Source: Novosphingobium taihuense (GTDB lineage Bacteria; Pseudomonadota; Alphaproteobacteria; Sphingomonadales; Sphingomonadaceae). From it: DNA of 61,933 nt. Below the pieces are notes generated by a model. The model searched no databases, had not been told where the DNA came from, and saw only the letters and a program-made list of their open reading frames with translations. The stretch lies in contig NZ_VLKJ01000014.1 of assembly GCF_007830315.1 (NCBI RefSeq), positions 1-61,933 of the forward strand, given 5' to 3'. Position 1 is the first letter of the stretch; each line of letters starts with the position of its first letter. This document shows, one piece after another, positions 1 through 12,000 of this stretch. The position numbers were made by a program, and so were the translations under genes.

Positions 1-3
1 GGT

Positions 4-936
4 TCAGAGCTTGCCGGTGAGTTCCGGGACGAGCGTGAACAGGTCGCCGACGAGGCCGATGTCTGCCACCTGGAAGATCGGGGCGTCCTCGTCCTTGTTG
101 ATGGCGATGATGGTCTTGGAGTCCTTCATGCCGGCAAGGTGCTGGATCGCGCCCGAGATGCCGACCGCGATGTAGACTTCCGGAGCGACGATCTTGCCGG
201 TCTGGCCGACCTGGTAGTCGTTGGGCACGTAGCCTGCGTCGACTGCTGCGCGCGATGCGCCGATGCCTGCGTTCAGCTTGTCGGCCAGCGGGGTGATCAC
301 TGCCTCGAAGGTGGCAGCGTCCTTCAGCGCGCGGCCGCCCGAGACGATGATCTTGGCCGAGGTGAGTTCCGGGCGCTCGGACTTGGCGATCTCGGCGCTG
401 ACGAAAGTGCTGAGGCCGCTGTCTGCGGTAGCGGAGACAGCTTCGACGCTGGCTGATCCGCCGGTGGCAGCGGCCTTGGCAAAGGCAGTGCCGCGCACGG
501 TGATCACCAGTTTGGCATCCGAGCTTTCGACCGTGGCGATGGCGTTGCCAGCGTAGATCGGACGGGTGAAGGTCTTGGGCCCTTCGACCGAGAGGATGTC
601 CGAGACCTGCATCACGTCGAGCAGCGCGGCAACGCGCGGGGCGACGTTCTTGCCGGTGGTGGTAGCGGGCGCGACGAAGGCGTCGTAATCGGCCATCAGG
701 CCTGCGACGAGCGGCGCGACGTTTTCAGCGAGCGCGTTGGCGAGCGCTGCGTCATCGGCCTTGAGCACCTTGGCGACGCCTGCGATCTGCGCGGCGGCAC
801 TTGCAGCGGCATCGCAGTTGGCGCCTGCGACCAGCGCGGTCACTTCGCCCAGTTGCGATGCGGCAGTGACGGCAGCGAGGGTGGCGTCCTTGACCGACGC
901 GTTGTCGTGTTCGACGAGAACGAGAACATTGGCCAT
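4..936 (-). CDS. etfA: Electron transfer flavoprotein subunit alpha
   Basis: This is the FAD-binding alpha subunit of the soluble ETF heterodimer, which takes electrons from acyl-CoA and other flavoprotein dehydrogenases and passes them to ETF:ubiquinone oxidoreductase. The 310-residue length is normal for the family. The N-terminal half is the variable domain (starts MANVLVLVEHDN); the C-terminal FAD domain carries the family signature, including SGGRALKD near residue 200 and QTGKIVAPEVYIAVGISG near residues 243-260. It lies one base downstream of etfB on the same strand, so the two are clearly co-transcribed and made in equal amounts. The stop codon is 4 bases from the window edge, so nothing can be said of what follows. 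Confidence 0.96.
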   Translation of the reverse strand: MANVLVLVEHDNASVKDATLAAVTAASQLGEVTALVAGANCDAAASAAAQIAGVAKVLKADDAALANALAENVAPLVAGLMADYDAFVAPATTTGKNVAPRVAALLDVMQVSDILSVEGPKTFTRPIYAGNAIATVESSDAKLVITVRGTAFAKAAATGGSASVEAVSATADSGLSTFVSAEIAKSERPELTSAKIIVSGGRALKDAATFEAVITPLADKLNAGIGASRAAVDAGYVPNDYQVGQTGKIVAPEVYIAVGISGAIQHLAGMKDSKTIIAINKDEDAPIFQVADIGLVGDLFTLVPELTGKL

Positions 937-937
937 G

Positions 938-1690
938 TCAGGCTACTCCCATTTCCTTGAGCTTGGCGACCAGCGTGTCGACATCGGGCACCTTGATGCC
1001 GGCCGAGCGCACCGGCGGTTCGCTGACCTTGAGCGTCTTGAGGCGCGGTGCGATGTCCACGCCGTAGTCGGCGGGCGTCTTGTTGGCCAGCGGCTTGGAC
1101 TTGGCCTTCATGATGTTGGGCAGCGAGGCATAGCGCGGCTCGTTGAGGCGCAGGTCGGTGGTGACCACCGCAGGCAGCGCCAGCTTCACGGTCTGCAGGC
1201 CGCCGTCGATCTCGCGCTTGACGACGACCGCGTCGCCCTCGACCGAGACTTCGTTGGCGAAGGTGCCCTGCGGGCGGCCGAGCAGCGCGGCGACCATCTG
1301 GCCGACCTGGTTGCTGTCATCGTCGATCGCCTGCTTGCCGGTGATGATCAGAGCGGGCTGCTCCTCGTCGGCAATCCCCTTGATGATCTTGGCCACAGCC
1401 AGCGGCTCGACCTCGGTGCCATCGTCAACCTGCACCAGCACCGCCCGGTCAGCACCCATCGCCAGCGCCGTGCGCAGAGTTTCCTGCGATTTCGCAACGC
1501 CCACCGACACCGCCACGATCTCGGTCACCACGCCCTTTTCCTTCAGGCGAATGGCTTCCTCGACCGCGATCTCGTCAAACGGGTTCATGCTCATCTTCAC
1601 GTTCGCAAGATCAACACCACTCCCGTCCGCCTTCACCCGAGGCTTCACGTTGTAGTCAATCACCCGCTTCACGCAGACCAGGGCTTTCAT
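938..1690 (-). CDS. etfB: Electron transfer flavoprotein subunit beta
   Basis: Beta subunit of ETF, binding AMP and forming the heterodimer with EtfA in the cytoplasm. The start chosen gives MKALVCVKRVIDYNVKPRVK, the standard N-terminus of the family; an in-frame ATG six codons upstream would add MKGRLA, which is not conserved. The protein is 250 residues, as expected, and shows the adenine-nucleotide-binding region (VQVDDGTEVEPLAVAKIIKG, then TGKQAIDDDSNQVGQM around residues 110-140) and the recognition-loop region near LNEPRYASLPNIMKAK. It is the first gene of etfBA. A TTACGTAAACGTCAA element about 50 bases upstream of the start is a candidate operator. Confidence 0.96.
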   Translation of the reverse strand: MKALVCVKRVIDYNVKPRVKADGSGVDLANVKMSMNPFDEIAVEEAIRLKEKGVVTEIVAVSVGVAKSQETLRTALAMGADRAVLVQVDDGTEVEPLAVAKIIKGIADEEQPALIITGKQAIDDDSNQVGQMVAALLGRPQGTFANEVSVEGDAVVVKREIDGGLQTVKLALPAVVTTDLRLNEPRYASLPNIMKAKSKPLANKTPADYGVDIAPRLKTLKVSEPPVRSAGIKVPDVDTLVAKLKEMGVA

Positions 1691-1739
1691 TGCCAAGCGT
1701 CCTTTCATCCTAACGCAATGAGCGCGGCATAATTCGCGC

Positions 1740-1755
1740 TTACGTAAACGTCAAC
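1740..1755. promoter_or_regulatory. Candidate operator upstream of etfBA
   Basis: The sequence CTTACGTAAACGTCAA has two ACGT cores separated by two bases with T/A-rich flanks, matching an imperfect TTnACGTnnACGTnAA dyad. It ends 50 bases before the etfB start. The motif resembles those described for MerR-type regulators of acyl-CoA and branched-chain amino acid catabolism (LiuR type); assignment to that regulator is inference. Confidence 0.4.
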
Positions 1756-1826
1756 CGAGATTGCAATGTCCGAAGTCCGGACGAACTGTTCAGGCGACTC
1801 ATCATCCCGCCTGCGCAGAATGCAGA

Positions 1827-1854
1827 AAGGGGCGCCGGTTGCCCAGCGCCCCTT
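1827..1854 (-). terminator. Hairpin terminator after sucC
   Basis: On the minus strand AAGGGGCGC and GCGCCCCTT form a 9-bp stem with a 10-base loop, followed by TTTCTG. It lies 32 bases beyond the sucC stop. The T tract is short, so termination may be partial. Confidence 0.6.
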
Positions 1855-1886
1855 GGTCTGCATCGCTTATGCGCTTTAGACGCCGA

Positions 1887-3086
<1,200 letters not shown>

Positions 3087-3309
3087 GCGTGATCCCCGAC
3101 TTGAATGGCACCCGGCTTGCACCGGAAAACCGACAGGCGCGCCACTATTGGCGCAAAGGTATGCGCCGCGGTTGGCGCTTTGAGTCGGAATGCCTTAAGC
3201 ACAGCCGAGGGAGCTTGAAAAGGGGCGTAAATGCGAGGTTCCAACCTATCTGTGATAACAACTCGCAATTGCAAGGTATCGCCGGAGTTCCCATGTTCAA
3301 GGGCGCAGA

Positions 3310-4086
3310 ATGATCGACTATGACCGCCTCCACCAGATCGTCCGCGCAGCCGGAGAGATGGCGCTCGGACTCTGGCCGGGGCACGGCCATGCCCCACAAG
3401 TGTGGGAGAAGACTCCAGGCAGTCCAGTCTGCGATGCCGACCTCGCTGTCGATGCCTTCCTCAAGCGCGAACTGGGCGCTCTCCTCCCCTCCGCAGGATG
3501 GCTTTCCGAAGAGACAGTCGATCATCCCGAGCGGTTGGAGCGAGGACTGTGCTGGCTGGTCGATCCGGTTGATGGCACGCGCGATTTCGTGCGCGGGCGG
3601 CCCGGCTGGTCTGTGTCGGTAGCGCTGGTGAGCGAAGGACGTCCGCTGATCGGGATGCTCAGTGCGCCTGCGCGCGGGGAGTACTGGTCGGCGGTGGCGG
3701 GACAGGGAGCCACGCGCAACGGGCTGTCGCTGAGCGCCAGCACGCGAACGGTGCTGGCCGGGTCCCGCGTTCCGGCTGACAGCCTGCCCAAGGCAGATGC
3801 CGATCTGGTCACGGTGGACAAGCCCAATTCCATTGCGCTGCGCATCGCCATGGTCGGCGCGAACGAGGCCGACCTGCTGGCGACGCTGCGCTGGGGCTTC
3901 GAATGGGACATTGCCGCCGCCACCTTGATCGCTCGCGAGGCAGGCGCGGTGGTGTCCGACGCTTTCGGCAAGCCGCTCGATTATAACAAGCGCGACCCGC
4001 GGGCTTTCGGACTGCTGGTAACCGCGCCTGCGATCCACGCTGCTGCGGTAGAGCGGCTGGCGGATCGCGCGGCGAAACTGGTTTAG
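3310..4086 (+). CDS. Inositol monophosphatase family phosphatase (HisN/CysQ-like)
   Basis: A Li-sensitive-type, Mg-dependent phosphatase of the inositol monophosphatase superfamily. The metal-binding motif WLVDPVDGTRDFVRG (about residues 80-95) and the second motif GFEWDIAAATLIAREAGAVV (about 198-217) are present, and SEETVD (about 66) supplies the upstream metal-binding glutamate. Length (258) is normal. The exact substrate cannot be read from sequence: histidinol phosphate, 3',5'-bisphosphonucleotides (CysQ) or inositol phosphate are all possible. It overlaps the 3' end of the convergent aldo/keto reductase gene by 4 bases, so antisense read-through between them is likely. The ATG follows shortly after a weakly purine-rich AGGGCGCAGA sequence. 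Confidence 0.85.
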   Translation: MIDYDRLHQIVRAAGEMALGLWPGHGHAPQVWEKTPGSPVCDADLAVDAFLKRELGALLPSAGWLSEETVDHPERLERGLCWLVDPVDGTRDFVRGRPGWSVSVALVSEGRPLIGMLSAPARGEYWSAVAGQGATRNGLSLSASTRTVLAGSRVPADSLPKADADLVTVDKPNSIALRIAMVGANEADLLATLRWGFEWDIAAATLIAREAGAVVSDAFGKPLDYNKRDPRAFGLLVTAPAIHAAAVERLADRAAKLV

Positions 4087-5078
4087 GCGAAATCCTCGGT
4101 GTCGATCGTCGGCAGGATGGCACCGGCGTAACGGTGGCCTGAGACGGTCTGCTGGTTGATCAGGGCATCGACTTCGTCTGCAACCGCAGCCGGGATTTGC
4201 CAGTCCCAGCGGGCGATGTTTTCTTCAAGATGTGCGATCTTGCCGGTGCCGGGGATGGCGACGACATGCTCGCCGCGCGACAGCACCCAGGCGAGCGAGA
4301 GTTGCGCTGGCGTCACGCCCTCGCGTGTGGCGATGGCGTTGAAGGCATCGACCAACGCGAGGTTCTTCTGCCAGTTCTCTCCGGTGAAGCGCGGCATGGC
4401 CTTGCGGATGTCGCCATCGGGCAGGCCTTGCGGATCGCGCAGACCATTGGCGAGCACGCCGCGCGCAACTGGCGAGAAAGCGACGAAAGTCGTGCCCAAT
4501 TCGCGACAGGCCTCGAGCACGGCGATTTCCGCCTGGCGCGTCCACGGCGAATATTCGGTCTGCATCGCGGCAATGGGATGGACCGCAGCGGCGCGGCGCA
4601 AGGTGTCAGCCGACATCTCGGACAAGCCGATACCGCCGATCTTGCCCTCCTTCACGAGATCCGCCATCGCGCCGACCGAGTCTTCGATCGGAACGTTCTT
4701 GTCACGCCGATGCATGTAGTAGAGATCGATGTGATCGGTCTGCAGCAGCTTCAGCGACACTTCGAGTTCGCTTCGGATCGTGTCGGGATGGCAATCGACC
4801 CCGCGCTTTTCCCCGCTGGCGAAGATGCCCATCTTCGAGGCGAGGAACACCTTGTCTCGGCGGCCCTTCAGCGCAGTACCGACCTGCGTCTCGTTATGAC
4901 CAAGACCATAGAGGCGGGCAGTATCGAAGTGGTCATAGCCGATGTCGACTGCGTGCTGGAGCAGGCGAATGCCATCCTCCTCGCTCGGCCGGCCCGCGTA
5001 GGCCCAGCTCAGCGACATGCAGCCAAGCCCGATCGGGTTGGTTTCGCGTCCGTTGATCTTGCGGCGCTGAATCGACAT
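4083..5078 (-). CDS. Aldo/keto reductase
   Basis: A monomeric NADPH-dependent oxidoreductase of the AKR superfamily, TIM-barrel fold. All four catalytic positions are visible: Asp in DHFDTARLYG (about 52), Tyr in the same motif, Lys in KVFLASKMG (about 84) and His in IDLYYMHRRD (about 125). The NADP-binding segment near the C-terminus includes VVAIPGTGKIAHLEENIARWDW. The start MSIQRRKINGRETNPIGLGC is chosen over an upstream one that would add 19 low-complexity residues; the chosen protein is 331 residues, typical of YajO/YghZ-like members. Substrate unknown. It lies downstream of the ompA-like gene but is separated from it by a strong terminator, so it probably has its own promoter. Confidence 0.9.
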   Translation of the reverse strand: MSIQRRKINGRETNPIGLGCMSLSWAYAGRPSEEDGIRLLQHAVDIGYDHFDTARLYGLGHNETQVGTALKGRRDKVFLASKMGIFASGEKRGVDCHPDTIRSELEVSLKLLQTDHIDLYYMHRRDKNVPIEDSVGAMADLVKEGKIGGIGLSEMSADTLRRAAAVHPIAAMQTEYSPWTRQAEIAVLEACRELGTTFVAFSPVARGVLANGLRDPQGLPDGDIRKAMPRFTGENWQKNLALVDAFNAIATREGVTPAQLSLAWVLSRGEHVVAIPGTGKIAHLEENIARWDWQIPAAVADEVDALINQQTVSGHRYAGAILPTIDTEDFA

Positions 5079-5150
5079 GCGAACTTGACTCCTTCGGCCG
5101 CGCCGATGCCAGCCTCGCCTGATGGCGGTCAACATCCAAACGCATGAGCC

Positions 5151-5188
5151 AAAACAAAAGCGGCGCCACCCCGAAGGGTAGCGCCGCT
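5151..5188 (-). terminator. Intrinsic terminator of the ompA-like gene
   Basis: Read on the minus strand, AGCGGCGCTACCC and GGGTGGCGCCGCT form a 13-bp stem (one T-G wobble) closed by the extra-stable C(TTCG)G tetraloop and followed by TTTTGTTTT. It begins 23 bases after the stop of the OmpA-family gene. This is a textbook rho-independent terminator. Confidence 0.9.
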
Positions 5189-5210
5189 GATGCTTGCTGT
5201 TGTTTGAGCC

Positions 5211-5903
5211 TTACTGGCCCGAACGTGCGCGGTTCACGTCGTCCTGGCTGATCGGGACGATCTTGATCTCGACGCGACGGTTGGCCTGACGGCCCTGTTC
5301 GGTGTCGTTCGAAGCGATCGGCTGCGATTCACCAAAGCCCTGGCTGCGGATACGGGCATAGCCGACGCCACGCGACGTCAGATAATCCGCCACCGCGCGA
5401 GCGCGACGCTCGGACAGAGCCTGGTTGTACGAATCGGAGCCGGTCGAGTCGGTGTGGCCGTACACGTCGATCAGCGAGTTCGGGTACTGAACGAGCGACT
5501 GCGCGACGCGATCGAGGGTAGCACCAAAGGCAGGCTTCACCGTCGAACTGTCGACATCGAAGGTCACGCCGTTGGGCAGGTTGACCAGAATGGCGTTGCC
5601 GCCATCGGTTTCGGTAACGTCAACGCCGGTACCCGCTGTCTGCTCGCGCAGTTCGCGGATCTGCTTGTCCTTCTGATAGCCGATCACGCCACCGGCAACG
5701 CCGCCAAGGCCAGCGCCGACGATACGGCCGGTCTTGCCGCCAATCAGGCCGCCGAGAAGCGCGCCGCCGAGAGCGCCACCGATACCGCCGATAGCTGTGC
5801 GCGAAACCTTCTTCTCACCCGTGTTGGGATCGGTGACGCACGCAGACAGGCTGACCAGCGAAACCGCACACAGGCCCGACATCATGACACGACGAATCTT
5901 CAT
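5211..5903 (-). CDS. OmpA-family lipoprotein with glycine zipper
   Basis: An outer-membrane lipoprotein that anchors the envelope to peptidoglycan. The start MKIRRVMMSGLCAVSLVSLS leads to a lipobox LSAC with the acylated cysteine at residue 22; ten upstream in-frame residues are rejected because they precede the signal peptide. Residues about 40-80 form a glycine zipper (GGIGGALGGALLGGLIGGK, then GAGLGGVAGGVIGYQ), as in the SlyB/YMGG family. The C-terminal OmpA domain (about 105-225) has the diaminopimelate-binding pattern: VYGHTDSTGSD, LSERRARAVADYL and RQANRRVEIKI. The 230-residue length suits YiaD/Pal-like proteins. It ends in a strong terminator and is monocistronic. The gene is divergent from a CorC-type gene. 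Confidence 0.92.
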   Translation of the reverse strand: MKIRRVMMSGLCAVSLVSLSACVTDPNTGEKKVSRTAIGGIGGALGGALLGGLIGGKTGRIVGAGLGGVAGGVIGYQKDKQIRELREQTAGTGVDVTETDGGNAILVNLPNGVTFDVDSSTVKPAFGATLDRVAQSLVQYPNSLIDVYGHTDSTGSDSYNQALSERRARAVADYLTSRGVGYARIRSQGFGESQPIASNDTEQGRQANRRVEIKIVPISQDDVNRARSGQ

Positions 5904-5992
5904 TATAAGTCCCCTTGCATCGGCATCCCGCAAAACACTCTATGCAACAGATTGCCGCTTTGACAGTTTAGATAAGCCCGTTTCGACTGAAC

Positions 5993-6010
5993 GGTTCCCG
6001 AACGGGAACC
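5993..6010. promoter_or_regulatory. Perfect 8-bp dyad between ompA-like and corC-like genes
   Basis: GGTTCCCG-AA-CGGGAACC is a perfect inverted repeat in the 176-base divergent intergenic region, about 90 bases upstream of the OmpA-like start and 70 upstream of the CorC-like start. It could be an operator for either gene or a stem in a leader transcript; the protein that binds it is unknown. Confidence 0.4.
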
Positions 6011-6079
6011 CGGCGGTTGGTGTGCAACGGGCGCAATACGGCGGACTTCGCCTTTGCGCAGAAATCTGTTAGGGCCCCG

Positions 6080-7411
6080 CGAGTGACATCTTTTCCCTGG
6101 TCTGACGTCTTTGTAATCCTGGGCCTCGTAGTGCTCAACGGCTTGTTTTCCATGTCGGAACTGGCAATCGTCTCGGCACGCCCGGCGCGATTGAAGGTTG
6201 CTGCGGAGGAAGGCAGCAAGGGCGCCAAGGTCGCCCTGGCGCTGGCTGCCGACCCCGGCAAGTTTCTTTCGACGGTGCAGATCGGCATCACGCTGGTGGG
6301 CATCATCGCCGGTGCCTATTCGGGATCGAGCCTTGGCGGGCCGATGGCCGACCGACTCGCCGCTTGGGGCTTCCCGGCGCAGTATGCCGACGACGTCGGT
6401 TTCATCCTCGTCATCGCGATCACCACATACCTGAGCCTCGTGGTCGGCGAACTGGTGCCCAAGCAGCTGGCGCTGCGGGCGGCGGAACCGATCGCCAAGA
6501 TTGCCGCGCCGTTCATGGCGCTGATGTCGAAGATCACCGCACCGTTCGTGTGGCTGCTCGACAATTCCTCGAGCGCGATCATCCGCCTGCTCGGCCTGAA
6601 ACAGGGCAACGATCAGGAGGTGACCGCCGAGGAACTGCACATGATCTTCGCCGAGGCCACGCGATCAGGCGTGATCGAAGAGGAAGAGCGTGCGCTGATG
6701 ACCGGCATCATGCGCCTTGCCGAACGTCCGGTGCGCGAGGTGATGACGCCGCGTACCGAACTCCACTGGATCGAGCGCAAGGCGAGCGAGGCGGAATTGC
6801 GCACGGCGATCGAGGATTCGCCGCATTCGCTGCTGCTGCTGGCCGACGGGTCGGTCGACAAGATCGTCGGCGTGGTGAAGGTGCGCGACGTGCTTTCCAC
6901 TCTGCTGCGCGGGCGCAAGGTGCAGCTTGGACGGTTGATGAAGAAGCCTGCCATCGTGCCCGACCAGCTCGACACGATGGATGCACTGGCGATGATCCAG
7001 CAGGCCGAAGTCGCCATCGCGCTGGTGCATGACGAATATGGCCATCTCGAAGGGATCGTCACGCCTGCCGATCTATTGGCGGCCATCGCGGGCAATTTCG
7101 TAGGCCATTCCGACGCCGGCGATGAGCCAATGGTGGTCGAGCGCGAGGACGGCTCGCTGCTGATCTCGGGCGCGCTGCCTGCCGATGCCCTTGCCGACCG
7201 GCTGGGCCTCGATCTGCCCGACGACCGCGAGTTTGCCACGACGGCGGGGTTCTGCCTTTCGGTGCTAAAGCGCCTGCCCGGAGAAGGCGAACACTTCCAC
7301 GATCAGGGCTGGCGCTTCGAAGTGGTCGACATGGACGGCCGCAAGATCGACAAGCTGCTCGTCAGCCGAACCAAGGCCATGCCTGCGGTGGCGCCTGAGG
7401 GGGATGGGTAG
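6080..7411 (+). CDS. CNNM/CorC/HlyC-type hemolysin family membrane protein
   Basis: An inner-membrane protein of the CNNM/CorC (also called hemolysin C) family, implicated in divalent cation or ion export. The order is a DUF21 transmembrane domain (about residues 1-190; SDVFVILGLVVLNGLFSMSE is helix 1), a CBS pair (REVMTPRTELHWI onward, about 205-330) and a C-terminal CorC_HlyC transporter-associated domain (about 345-430, with GDEPMVVEREDGSLLISGAL). The GTG at the chosen start gives VTSFPWSDVF, matching the family N-terminus; an open frame from 6017 would add 21 residues that are not conserved. Function as an actual haemolysin is not implied. The following 200 bases hold a repeat pair and the gltD terminator. 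Confidence 0.88.
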   Translation, partial: RVTSFPWSDVFVILGLVVLNGLFSMSELAIVSARPARLKVAAEEGSKGAKVALALAADPGKFLSTVQIGITLVGIIAGAYSGSSLGGPMADRLAAWGFPAQYADDVGFILVIAITTYLSLVVGELVPKQLALRAAEPIAKIAAPFMALMSKITAPFVWLLDNSSSAIIRLLGLKQGNDQEVTAEELHMIFAEATRSGVIEEEERALMTGIMRLAERPVREVMTPRTELHWIERKASEAELRTAIEDSPHSLLLLADGSVDKIVGVVKVRDVLSTLLRGRKVQLGRLMKKPAIVPDQLDTMDALAMIQQAEVAIALVHDEYGHLEGIVTPADLLAAIAGNFVGHSDAGDEPMVVEREDGSLLISGALPADALADRLGLDLPDDREFATTAGFCLSVLKRLPGEGEHFHDQGWRFEVVDMDGRKIDKLLVSRTKAMPAVAPEGDG

Positions 7412-7437
7412 AGCGCGACGCTTTCCCACCACTTCCC

Positions 7438-7533
7438 GTCACCCCGGCGAAGGCCGGGGCCATGGCCTTTCGTTTGTAACTGACCGTGGCGTTTGCCCGC
7501 TGCGTAATGGGGCCCGGCCTTCACCGGGATGAC
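7438..7533. repeat. REP-like inverted repeat pair A
   Basis: Two copies of a palindromic element face each other: CGTCACCCCGGCGAAGGCCG at 7438-7457 continuing to a hairpin CCCCGGC-GAAG-GCCGGGG (7442-7459), and its imperfect reverse complement GGCCCGGCCTTCACCGGGAT (7511-7530). They lie between convergent genes, in the usual place for REP/REPIN elements of sphingomonads. Confidence 0.75.
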
Positions 7534-7560
7534 GTGATCGTTCGGCGTGGGCCTACCAGA

Positions 7561-7586
7561 AAGGGGCGCCCTTGCGGACGCCCCTT
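7561..7586 (-). terminator. Intrinsic terminator of gltBD
   Basis: On the minus strand GGGGCGTCC and GGGCGCCCC pair through a GCAA tetraloop and are followed by TTTCTGG. The element sits 26 bases past the gltD stop and ends the gltBD operon. Confidence 0.8.
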
Positions 7587-7611
7587 CCCTGTTTTCAGCG
7601 ATGGCCGACGA

Positions 7612-9045
<1,434 letters not shown>

Positions 9046-9058
9046 TGTAATCTAACCC

Positions 9059-12000
9059 TTACTCAGCCGCGACCGAGGCGGCTTCGAGGCGCTCGGCCTC
9101 CATCTGACGGAGCGCCCGCGCATAGTCGCGCGGCATGACCTTGACGAACTTCGCGAGGGCCTCGGCCCAGTTGTCGAGGATCTCGCGGGCGCGCTTGCTG
9201 CCGGTGTAGAGGTGGTGACGTTCCACCAGCACGCGCAGGCGTTCAGCGTCGTGACGCAGCATGTCGCCCATGCCGTAGTCGTTGACATCGACGCCACGCT
9301 GCTGCGGACGGCCAGTGCCCCCAAGGTCATTGGCATCTTCGTCACGCTCTGCCGAAATCGGCAGGACATCGACCATCGCGCCGTTGACGAGCTGGGCGAA
9401 GTTGCCGTCGACGTCATAGACGTAGGCAACGCCGCCCGACATGCCCGCCGCGAAGTTGCGTCCGGTGCGGCCGAGCACGACGACGACACCGCCGGTCATG
9501 TATTCGCAGCCGTGGTCACCGGTGCCTTCGACAACCGCAATAGCGCCCGAGTTGCGCACCGCGAAGCGTTCACCGCCGACGCCATTGAAGTAGGCCTCGC
9601 CCGCGATTGCACCGTAGAGCACGGTGTTGCCGACAATGATGTTCTCGGTCGGGTCACGATCGACATGGCCAGGCTGGCGAACGATCACGCGGCCGCCCGA
9701 CAGGCCCTTGCCGACATAGTCGTTGGCATCGCCGACGAGATCGAGCGTCACGCCGTGCGCAAGGAAAGCACCGAACGATTGGCCGGCCACGCCCTTGAAG
9801 GAGACGTGGATGGTGTTGTCGGGCAGACCCTTGTGCCCGTACTTCCTGGCTACTTCGCCCGAGAGCATCGCGCCGACCGTGCGGTTGACGTTGATGACCT
9901 TGCGTTCGAGGCGGACCGGCTCGCCGTTCTCCAGTGCCGGAGCGCTGGCGGCGATAAGGTCGTTGTCGAGGGCAGCTTCGAGGCCGTGATCTTGGCGTTC
10001 GCTCCAGTTCAGGGTCGTGCCTGGAACCGGATCGACCTGGTGCAGCAGCTTCGACAGGTCGACGCCCTGCGCCTTCCAGTGGGTGATCGCCTTCTTGGTA
10101 TCGAGACGGTCCACGCGGCCGACCATCTCGGAAACCGTGCGGAAGCCCATCTCGGCCATGATCGCGCGGAGTTCTTCTGCGACGAAGAAGAAGTAGTTGA
10201 TCACGTGTTCCGGCTGGCCGGTGAAGCGCGCGCGCAGGACCGGGTCCTGCGTGGCAACGCCGACCGGGCAGGTGTTCAGGTGGCACTTGCGCATCATGAT
10301 GCAGCCAGCCGCGATCAGCGGCGCGGTGGCAAAGCCGAATTCGTCAGCGCCGAGCAGGGCCGCGATGGCAACGTCACGGCCCGTGCGCAGGCCACCGTCG
10401 GCCTGCACGCAGATGCGGCTGCGCAGGTTGTTGAGCAGCAGGGTCTGCTGGGTTTCGGCTAGGCCGATTTCCCACGGAGAACCGGCGTGCGTCAACGAGG
10501 TCAGCGGCGATGCACCGGTGCCGCCTTCGTAGCCCGAGATCGTCACGTGATCGGCGCGCGCCTTCGACACGCCCGCAGCCACGGTGCCGACGCCCACTTC
10601 GGACACCAGCTTGACCGAGATGCGCGCGCCGGTGTTCACGTTCTTTAGATCGTGAATGAGCTGCGCGAGGTCTTCGATCGAGTAGATGTCGTGGTGCGGC
10701 GGCGGCGAGATCAGGCCGACGCCTGGCGTCGAGTGGCGGGTCTTGCCGATGGTCTTGTCGACCTTGTCACCGGGCAGCTGACCGCCTTCGCCGGGCTTTG
10801 CGCCCTGCGCCATCTTGATCTGCACGTCGTCAGCATTGACGAGGTATTCCGCGGTCACGCCAAAGCGACCCGAGGCAACCTGCTTGATCGCCGAACGCAT
10901 GGAATCGCCATTGGCCAGCGGCTTGAAGCGCGCCGGGTCCTCACCGCCTTCGCCGGTGTTGGACTTGCCGCCGATACGGTTCATCGCCAGCGCCAGCGTG
11001 GTGTGCGCTTCCCACGAGATCGAGCCATAGCTCATCGCGCCAGTGGCGAAACGCTTGACGATATCAGCAGCCGGTTCGACCTCGGAGATGTCAATCGGCT
11101 GGTCGGCCAGCTTCAGGTCCATCTGCCCGCGGATGGTGAGCATCCGTTCGGACTGGTCGTTGATCGACTGGGCGAATTCCTTGTACTTCTCCGGCATGTT
11201 GCCGCGAACGGCGTGCTGCAGGTTGGCAATGTTGGAAGCCGTCCAGGCGTGTTCCTCGCCGCGCAGGCGCAGCTGGTACATGCCGCCCACGTCGAGCATC
11301 TTCTTGTAGATCGGGTTGTCGCCATAGGCCGTAGCGTGACGGCGCACGGTTTCCTCGGCGATTTCCTTGAGGCCGACGCCTTCGATCGTGGTCGCGGTGC
11401 CGGTGAAATAGGCATTCACGAACTCGGTCGACAGGCCGACAGCGTCAAAGATCTGGGCGCCGCAATAGGACTGGTAGGTCGAAATGCCCATCTTGGACAT
11501 GACTTTCAGGATGCCCTTGCCGATGGCCTTGATGTAGTTCTTCTTTACGTCCTTGGCTTCGAGCGGCAGCTCCTTCGCAACGCGGATCTGCTCCAGCGTC
11601 TCGAATGCAAGGTACGGGTTGATCGCTTCCGCGCCATAGCCCGCCAGCACGCAGAAGTGATGCACTTCGCGCGCTTCGCCGGTTTCGACGACAAGCCCGG
11701 TCTGCATGCGCAGGCCCTGGCGGACGAGGTGGTGGTGCACGGCTGCCGTTGCCAGCAGGGCCGGCATCGGAATGCGGTTCTCGTTCTGCGCGCGGTCAGA
11801 CAGGATCAGGATGTTCTTGTCGGCCAGCACCGCTTCGGTGGCCGCCCAGCACATTTCCTTGATCGCCATTTCAAGGCCATCGGCCCCGGCAGCAGCGTCC
11901 CAGGTGGTGTCGATCGTGGCGGTACGGAATGCACCGTCGAGCGCGGCCTCGACCGAGCGGATCTTGGCGATGTCCTCGTTCGTAAGGATCGGCTGATCGA

